A stretch of DNA of 64,000 nt from Actinomadura madurae (GTDB lineage: Bacteria > Actinomycetota > Actinomycetes > Streptosporangiales > Streptosporangiaceae), in contig NZ_FOVH01000003.1 in NCBI RefSeq assembly GCF_900115095.1, forward strand, positions 372,001 to 436,000. Direction: 5' to 3'. A program made the translations under genes and the position numbers. Under the pieces are notes generated by a model. It searched no databases and had not been told where the DNA came from. It worked only from the letters and a program-made list of their open reading frames with translations. Each line of letters starts with the position of its first letter. Positions within the stretch are counted from its first letter, which is position 1. Shown piece after piece: positions 59,108-64,000 of this stretch.

Positions 59108-59628
59108 GAGCGTTCTCCTTCGGTGGGGCGGCCGAAACCTTCGGCCTGGGTGGTCTCGTCGGCGACGCGGACGCCGTAGCGGTAGGCGAGCTTCCCGCCC
59201 AGGAACCCCGCCACGGCCAGGCCGGCGAGCGACACCGCCGACAGGGCGATGTGGGCCGCGCTCACGGCGGTGGTGGTGTCGCCCATGCGCCAGCCGAAGC
59301 CGGCCACGTAGGCGAAGGCCACGGTGAGGTTCAGGGACATGTGGACCAGGGCGGTGCGGAATGCGCGGTTGCCCGGCGGGATGGCGAGCAGGTCGAGGAA
59401 GCCGGTCGCCGCGGCGGCCAGTGCCCCGGCTATGCCGAGGGCGATGAGCCACAGCGAGCCCTCGGCGAGGACGGCCGGATCGCCGGTCAGGTGCGAGGCG
59501 ACGTCGAACACGAGGCTGCCCGCCCACGCCCCGATCGGCACCGTCACGAGGATCGGGTGCAGGGGGTGGCCGTAGCCGCCGGCGAGCAGGCTCACCGGCC
59601 GTTTCGCCCGGTGCTGCGGATCGTCCAT
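59104..59628 (-). CDS. DUF2231 membrane protein
   Basis: The 174-residue protein has four TM segments and the DUF2231 N-terminal PLHPILVTVPIGAWAGSLVFDVA. The conserved His in HPLHP and HMSLN suggests heme or metal binding in this family. Divergent from the Cys-bearing regulator with an inverted repeat between them. Confidence 0.82.
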   Translation of the reverse strand: MDDPQHRAKRPVSLLAGGYGHPLHPILVTVPIGAWAGSLVFDVASHLTGDPAVLAEGSLWLIALGIAGALAAAATGFLDLLAIPPGNRAFRTALVHMSLNLTVAFAYVAGFGWRMGDTTTAVSAAHIALSAVSLAGLAVAGFLGGKLAYRYGVRVADETTQAEGFGRPTEGERS

Positions 59629-59643
59629 GACGACCTCCTATTT

Positions 59644-59661
59644 CACCAACAAGTATTGGTG
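59644..59661. promoter_or_regulatory. inverted repeat between DUF2231 and Cys-rich regulator genes
   Basis: CACCAA (59644-59649) and TTGGTG (59656-59661) flank CAAGTA, inside the 125-bp divergent region, next to the DUF2231 ribosome site. Likely operator of the adjacent regulator. Confidence 0.6.
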
Positions 59662-59753
59662 TTATAGCAGTGTGGTCGTGTTCGTGGCTAGGGTGTTCGC
59701 TTGTTTTGGGTACTGCTCTTTGTGTTATGTCGGTGGGGCGCTAGGGTGGGTGG

Positions 59754-60470
59754 GTGACCTCAGACTCCGCCGGGCTGGAGGCCGCCGCGATCCTCAGCGA
59801 CGACCTGCGGCGCGGGATGTACGCGTTCATCCGTGCCGCGCAGGCGCCGGTGACCCGGGACGAGGCGGCCGCCAGCGTCGGCATCTCCCGGAAGCTGGCC
59901 GCGTTCCATCTCGACAAGCTCGTGGACGCGGGGCTGCTGCGCGCCCGCTACGGCAGCCCGGGCGTCCGGCGGGTGGGGCGGGCCCCCAAGGTGTACGAGC
60001 CGTCCGGGCTCGACGTGCGGGTCAGCATCCCGCAGCGCGAGCACGGGCTGCTGGCGAGCATCCTGCTGGACGCCGTCCGCGGGCAGGCCGAGGGGGAGAG
60101 CGGCAGGGACGCGGCGCTGCGGGCCGCGGGGGAGCGCGGGCGTGCGGTCGGTGAGGCGGAGAGCCGTCCCGTCAGGGGCGGGCGGCTCGGTGCGGAGCGT
60201 GCGCTCACGTGCGCGGCGGAGGTCCTGGAACGGCACGGGTTCGAGCCCGAGCGGGAGGGGCCGACCCGGCTGCGGTTGCGCAACTGCCCCTTCCACCCGC
60301 TGGCCGGGAACGATCCCGATCTGGTGTGCGGGGTCAACCACGCGTTCCTGGCGGGCATGGTGGACGGCCTCGGCGCGTCCGCCATCGAGGCCGTGCTCGC
60401 CCCCAACTCCGGCCGCTGCTGCGTGGAGTTCGTGAGCCTCAGCCCTCCAGCGCCTTCAGCTCGGCGGTGA
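59754..60470 (+). CDS. winged-helix regulator with a Cys cluster (SufR/ArsR-like)
   Basis: The 238-residue protein has an N-terminal ArsR-type HTH (about 15-80; VTRDEAAASVGISRKLAAFHLDKLVDAGLL) and a C-terminal domain with Cys in NCPFHPLAG, DLVCGVNHAF and GRCCVEF (spacings 13 and 29), which could ligate an iron-sulfur cluster or metal. GTG start at 59754. It probably senses redox or metal state and controls the divergent DUF2231 pair. Confidence 0.8.
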   Translation: MTSDSAGLEAAAILSDDLRRGMYAFIRAAQAPVTRDEAAASVGISRKLAAFHLDKLVDAGLLRARYGSPGVRRVGRAPKVYEPSGLDVRVSIPQREHGLLASILLDAVRGQAEGESGRDAALRAAGERGRAVGEAESRPVRGGRLGAERALTCAAEVLERHGFEPEREGPTRLRLRNCPFHPLAGNDPDLVCGVNHAFLAGMVDGLGASAIEAVLAPNSGRCCVEFVSLSPPAPSARR

Positions 60471-60855
60471 GCCGGTCCAGGATCGGGGCCAGGTCGCGCA
60501 GTTCGGCCAGGTGGACACGCGTCAGCTCGGCCAGCGTGCGGTCGGCCGCGGGCGTCGGCCGCACCCGCATCACCCGGTTGTCGCCCGGATCGCGCTCCCG
60601 CCGGACGAGGCCCGCGGCCTCGGCCCGGTTGATCAGCTCGACCGTGCTGTGGTGGCGCAGGAGGAGGTGGTCGGCCAGCTCGCCGACGGTGGGCGGACGG
60701 TCCCGCCCGTGGCCCCGGACGGCCAGGAGCAGCTGGTGCTGGGCGGGGGTCAGACCGGCCGCGCGCGCCGCTTCCTCGCTCCAGCGCAGGTAGCGGCGCA
60801 GGCCGGTGCGGAACGCCAGCAACGCCTCGAAGTCCTCCTGGCTGAGTTCCTGCAC
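60439..60855 (-). CDS. MarR-family transcriptional regulator
   Basis: The 138-residue protein has the MarR winged helix (about 30-100; GLTPAQHQLLLAVRGHGRDRPPTVGELADHLLLRHHSTVELINRAEAAGLVRRERDPGDNRVMRVRPT). GTG 60855 (VQELSQEDF) with GGGAGG upstream. Its 3' end overlaps the convergent Cys-rich regulator by 32 bp. Confidence 0.88.
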   Translation of the reverse strand: MQELSQEDFEALLAFRTGLRRYLRWSEEAARAAGLTPAQHQLLLAVRGHGRDRPPTVGELADHLLLRHHSTVELINRAEAAGLVRRERDPGDNRVMRVRPTPAADRTLAELTRVHLAELRDLAPILDRLTAELKALEG

Positions 60856-60910
60856 GCCCCTCCCCGTTTCCCGGTGCCCGATGGTACCCGGCGAACGTGT
60901 CGTGTCCCGA

Positions 60911-60916
60911 TAGGAT
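60911..60916 (+). promoter_or_regulatory. -10 hexamer TAGGAT of the binding-protein gene
   Basis: TAGGAT is a canonical actinobacterial -10. The start site would fall near 60922, 20 nt before the GTG at 60943; no good -35 is visible. Confidence 0.5.
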
Positions 60917-60942
60917 CGGTGGATCGTCGTGGAGGTGCGGCT

Positions 60943-61755
60943 GTGGGTGCAGGGCGGGTTCTGGCGGCGGTCGTGCTTCTCTCGGGAGTCCTCACCGCGT
61001 GCGGCCAGGGTGGGCGGGAGTCGCTGCTGGACAAGTCGACCCTCGTCGTGGGGGTGCGGCCGGACCTGCCGGGGCTCGGGCTCCGTCATCCGGACGGGCG
61101 GTTCGAGGGGTTCGACATCGACGTCGCGCGGTACGTGGCCGACCGGCTCGGCAAGAAGGTGCGCTTCGTGCAGGTGCTGGCGGCGGAGCGGATCCCGTCC
61201 CTGACGTCGGGCCGCGCCGACCTGGTCTTCGCGACGCTGTCGGTCACCCCCGAGCGCAAGACGCGGATCGCGTTCGCGGGCCCCTATTACATGTCGTACC
61301 AGGACGTGCTCGTGCGGACGGACGAGCGTGGCGTGAAGGGCGTGCGCGACCTGAAGGGCCGCCGGTTCTGCGCGGTCGAGGGCGCCGACCCGATGCAGCG
61401 GCTCCTCGCCGTGCACGGCATGACGGCCCGGACCGTCCCCGCGCGGAGCTACGACGAGTGCATGAACATGATCAAGGGCCGGTCGGTGGACGCGATCACG
61501 ACGAACGACGTGATCCTGGCCGGGCTCATCCGGCGGGAGGGGCGGGGCTACCGGCTCGTCAACGCGCGGATCAGCGAGCAGAACACCGGGATCGGGCTGC
61601 GCAAGGGCGATACCGACGGGTGCGAGGCGCTCAACCGGGCGATCACCCGGATGTACCAGGACGGGACGGCGGCGAAGCTGATGAACCGGTGGTTCGGCGG
61701 CACCGGCCTCGACCTGTCGATCGTCGAGGTGCCGCAGTTCGAGGGGTGCGTCTAG
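60943..61755 (+). CDS. amino-acid ABC transporter substrate-binding lipoprotein (GluB-like)
   Basis: The 270-residue protein has a lipoprotein signal (VLAAVVLLSGVLTACGQGG; lipobox Leu-Thr-Ala-Cys) and a family-3 solute-binding domain (TLVVGVRPDLPGLGLRHPDGRFEGFDIDVARYVADRLG; SLTSGRADLVFATLSVTPERKTRIAFAGPYY). It should capture polar amino acids such as glutamate. GTG 60943 with GGAGG 7 bp upstream. The transporter genes are not in the window, so it is an orphan binding protein here. Confidence 0.9.
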   Translation: MGAGRVLAAVVLLSGVLTACGQGGRESLLDKSTLVVGVRPDLPGLGLRHPDGRFEGFDIDVARYVADRLGKKVRFVQVLAAERIPSLTSGRADLVFATLSVTPERKTRIAFAGPYYMSYQDVLVRTDERGVKGVRDLKGRRFCAVEGADPMQRLLAVHGMTARTVPARSYDECMNMIKGRSVDAITTNDVILAGLIRREGRGYRLVNARISEQNTGIGLRKGDTDGCEALNRAITRMYQDGTAAKLMNRWFGGTGLDLSIVEVPQFEGCV

Positions 61756-62321
61756 ACCTCGGCGTGGTCGAGGATGAGGTGCAGCTCCCGCGCGCGGCCG
61801 CCCGCGATGCCGCCCTCGCGGGTCCGGGTGGCGATCTTGTGCTGGAGGAAGGCGACGTCCCGGCGGCCCTGCCGGCCCCCGTCGAGCATCCCGTTGATCA
61901 CGTTGGTGAGGTCGAGCCCGACGTCGTCGCGGACGTCCCCGGCGGCGACGCCCTCGTGCACGGCGTGGCGGAGCCTCAGCAGGGCGTCGTGGACGTTCGT
62001 GCCGGGCGGATCCTCCGGCTTCGAAGGTTCCGGCTCGGCGGTCGTCGGCTCCGGCTCCGGTTCCGGCGGGGGCGGTTCGGGGGCCGGTGTCCCGGACGGT
62101 GACGCCGTCGCGGACGGGGAGGCCGCCTGGAGCGGGAGGAGCCGCCCGGCCGAGCGGTCGCGGCTGGAGAGGGTGTCGCCGATGCCGAGGACGAGGGTGG
62201 TCGCGGCCACGACGGTGGCGGTGGCGACGGCGCCGATCGCGAGCCAGGGGAGCCGGGACGTCCGCGGCGGGCGGGCGAGCTCCTCGCGCCGCCACCCGGT
62301 GGGCGCCTCCTCGTCCGTCAT
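61752..62321 (-). CDS. membrane protein with the same extracellular domain as the adjacent kinase
   Basis: The 189-residue protein has a cytoplasmic N-terminus (1-25), one TM segment (about 26-48), a Pro/Glu-rich linker (about 70-105) and a C-terminal helical domain (about 108-189; HDALLRLRHAVHEGVAAGDV, DLTNVINGMLDGGRQGRRDV). That domain aligns with residues about 325-411 of the kinase encoded just upstream. ATGA overlap with the kinase gene, so the pair is co-translated. Confidence 0.78.
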   Translation of the reverse strand: MTDEEAPTGWRREELARPPRTSRLPWLAIGAVATATVVAATTLVLGIGDTLSSRDRSAGRLLPLQAASPSATASPSGTPAPEPPPPEPEPEPTTAEPEPSKPEDPPGTNVHDALLRLRHAVHEGVAAGDVRDDVGLDLTNVINGMLDGGRQGRRDVAFLQHKIATRTREGGIAGGRARELHLILDHAEV

Positions 62322-63553
62322 GCCTGGATGTTCGCGAGGACGCGGTTGAGCTCGTCCGCGAGGTCGGGCGACAGGCCGCGCTCCCGCTGCCGGGTCACGA
62401 TCTTGTCCTGGAGCGAGGCGATCCGCCGGTTCACGTCCACCTTCCGGTCCGAGGTGAGGTCGTTCTCCAGGTTGGTGATGACGTTGTTCAGGTCGATCGC
62501 GACGTCGGAGCGGATCTCGCCGGAGGCGTAGCCGCGGGAGACGATCGGGCGGAGCCGGCCGAGCGCGCTCGTCACGCCCGGGTCCGTCGCGCGGGGCCCG
62601 GTCCGCGGCGTCGTGGGCGGGGCGGACGGCGGCGCGGCGGCGCCCGTCCGGGTGGGCGGCGGGACGGTGACCGGGCTGCGCGGCGCCGACACGAGGATCG
62701 CGGCGGCGGCCGTGCCCGGGATCGCGACCACCAGGGCCGCCGCGGCGAGGCGGACGCCCGTCCTGCCGCGGCGGCGGGGACGCGGCGCGGGCGGCGGCCG
62801 CATGGTCCTGGTGCGCTGCTCGGTCCGCGGGGCCGCGCCCGGCGCGGCGAAGACCGCGTTCGGCGGGCCGTCGTCGCCGGCGAGCAGGTCGGCGATCTCG
62901 CCGGCGGACGGGGCGTCCGCGCCCAGGCAGCGGGCGGCGAGCGCGGACAGCTCCCCGGACGCCCCGGGCGCGAGGCAGGAGCCGATGACGGTGCCGAGCG
63001 CCCGCACGTCGGCCGCCTTCGCGTCGGCGGCGAGCGCGAGCCGCGTCCCGGGCTCGGCGGGATCGCGCGCGTCGCGCACGATCCCGCCGATGCCCATGTC
63101 GACGACCTTGACCTCGTCGCACGTGAGCATGACCTTGCCCGGCTCCAGGTCGCCGTGCAGGACCCCGGCGGCGTGCGCGGCCTCCAGCGCCGCGGCGATC
63201 TGGCCGCAGACGTCGGCCGCCTCGGACGCGGTGAGCGGACCGCGCCCGAGCCGGTCGGCGAGCGTCTCGCCGTCGAGGTACTCGGTGACGACGAAGGACG
63301 CCAGCCGCCCGGAGGCGTCGCGCGTCTGATCGCTGTCGTAGACCGTCTCCAGGACGGCGTGGGACAGCCCGGCGGCGCGGTTGACGCCCTCCTGGAACGC
63401 GCGGCGCAGGTCGGCGCGGTCGGGGGTCAGCAGCTTCACCGCGACGCGGCGGCCGAGCAGCTCGTCCCAGGCGCGCCAGACCTCCATCGTCCCGCCGTCG
63501 TCGAGACGTTCCACGAGGCGGTAGCGATCCGTCAGCCGCAAGCCCGATTCCAC
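62318..63553 (-). CDS. degenerate Ser/Thr protein kinase with extracellular domain (probable pseudokinase)
   Basis: The 411-residue protein has a kinase fold (about 10-225): Gly loop LDDGGTMEVW, ATP Lys40 in VAVKLL, catalytic loop HGDLEPGK where HRD is H133-G134-D135 and the usual Asn is Lys140, and DMG (152-154) instead of DFG. One TM segment (about 267-288) leads to an extracellular linker and a helical domain (about 325-411). Loss of the metal-binding Asn makes activity doubtful. No PASTA repeats. ATG at 63553; its stop overlaps the next gene by ATGA. Confidence 0.82.
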   Translation of the reverse strand: MESGLRLTDRYRLVERLDDGGTMEVWRAWDELLGRRVAVKLLTPDRADLRRAFQEGVNRAAGLSHAVLETVYDSDQTRDASGRLASFVVTEYLDGETLADRLGRGPLTASEAADVCGQIAAALEAAHAAGVLHGDLEPGKVMLTCDEVKVVDMGIGGIVRDARDPAEPGTRLALAADAKAADVRALGTVIGSCLAPGASGELSALAARCLGADAPSAGEIADLLAGDDGPPNAVFAAPGAAPRTEQRTRTMRPPPAPRPRRRGRTGVRLAAAALVVAIPGTAAAAILVSAPRSPVTVPPPTRTGAAAPPSAPPTTPRTGPRATDPGVTSALGRLRPIVSRGYASGEIRSDVAIDLNNVITNLENDLTSDRKVDVNRRIASLQDKIVTRQRERGLSPDLADELNRVLANIQA

Positions 63554-63740
63554 TCGGCGTCACCCTCGTCGCTGTCCGGCGCCGGGCGTGGTCCCGGCAT
63601 GTCAGGAGATACGCGCCGCCGGTGCGGCGGGTTCGACGGGGTCTCATTGGATTATTCGTCAGCCGTCTTGATGTTGAGATTCCTTGGTCCAACTGAAAGG
63701 ATCTGAAACTCATGATCCCCGATGGCGGACTGGGGTGACC

Positions 63741-64000
63741 ATGACCGAGGCTTCCATTGTCGTGCCCGTCGCATTGCTGGCCCTTGCGGCCGTTCCGGGC
63801 ATGCATTTCGATCTGATGCGCGGGCGCCGGGAACGACCCCGCCTGGCGGCCGTGCCCCCGCGGTGCCCGCGGGTCCTCATCGCGGGGACGCTGATCACGA
63901 CCGTGACCCTGACCGTGCTGGAAGCCCTGGGTCAGGGCTCGCTGCTCGGTCTCGGGGACCTCCTCGGCGGGCGCGCCGCCCCGGGGATCTCCCCGCCGGA
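63741..64000 (+). CDS. membrane protein, 3' end outside window
   Basis: Translation from ATG 63741 gives 86 residues with no stop before the window edge: MTEASIVVPVALLALAAVPG (TM1 about 5-20), an Arg-rich loop, and TM2 (about 46-66; VLIAGTLITTVTLTVLEALG). The gene is divergent from the kinase gene. Family cannot be assigned from this fragment. Confidence 0.6.
   Translation, partial: MTEASIVVPVALLALAAVPGMHFDLMRGRRERPRLAAVPPRCPRVLIAGTLITTVTLTVLEALGQGSLLGLGDLLGGRAAPGISPP

Overview
The window is one contiguous piece of a very GC-rich actinobacterial chromosome with strong third-position GC bias, frequent GTG starts and many ATGA/GTGA gene junctions. Three things point to a sporulating, multicellular actinomycete: a complete conservon (histidine kinase, roadblock, DUF742, GTPase), a DUF3686 'DNA repair ATPase' with a flotillin, and a FAAL/ACP lipid cassette. 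Actinomadura or another Thermomonosporaceae is my best guess, by general resemblance only.

Layout. 1-8817 (minus) is an exopolysaccharide operon: Wzz-like chain-length protein, DegT aminotransferase, CapD-like SDR, family-4 glycosyltransferase, a single ORF joining a Wzy-like polymerase to a Wzx-like flippase, a sugar-phosphate transferase, and the start of a membrane-anchored protein cut by the window edge. A LuxR-type response regulator and a divergent GalE-like epimerase follow. 11-13.3 kb holds two secreted proteins, one with a Gln/Ala/Glu repeat tail. 13.5-18.3 kb holds TetR, LysE exporter, PucR, TetR and an S1P-lyase-like PLP decarboxylase. 18.3-22.9 kb is a wall-related set: a D,D-carboxypeptidase with a very long Pro-rich cytoplasmic arm, diverging from an ECF sigma factor coupled to an LCP protein.

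22.9-29.5 kb is mixed: a CBS protein, a CefD/NifS-like enzyme divergent from an ABC exporter behind a SoxR-box-like palindrome, and a VOC/ArsR/SRPBCC operon divergent from a quinone oxidoreductase over a duplicated operator. 29.6-37.4 kb is a three-gene membrane-stress type module (NfeD-like, flotillin, 1600-residue AAA ATPase). 37.9-45.3 kb carries a sulfotransferase, then ACP, two SGNH hydrolases, an NTF2-fold protein, an acyl-CoA dehydrogenase and a fatty acyl-AMP ligase, which I read as a small orphan lipid-loading pathway, followed by a PadR regulator.

46.1-51.3 kb is an anti-sigma-like ATPase plus the conservon. 51.2-53.3 kb is an HxlR/MFS divergent pair with two matching operators. 53.3-53.9 kb is a gene-free tract with a terminator, a perfect 22-bp-arm inverted repeat and imperfect direct repeats. 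It precedes a 1314-residue membrane protein with two P-loop NTPase modules, NACHT-like then KAP-like, which is the best candidate for something undescribed. The remainder holds an HTH/DUF2975 pair, a DUF2231 pair divergent from a Cys-rich winged-helix regulator, MarR, an amino-acid-binding lipoprotein, and a degenerate Ser/Thr kinase beside a gene that shares its extracellular domain. No tRNA, rRNA, CRISPR array or complete insertion sequence was recognised.
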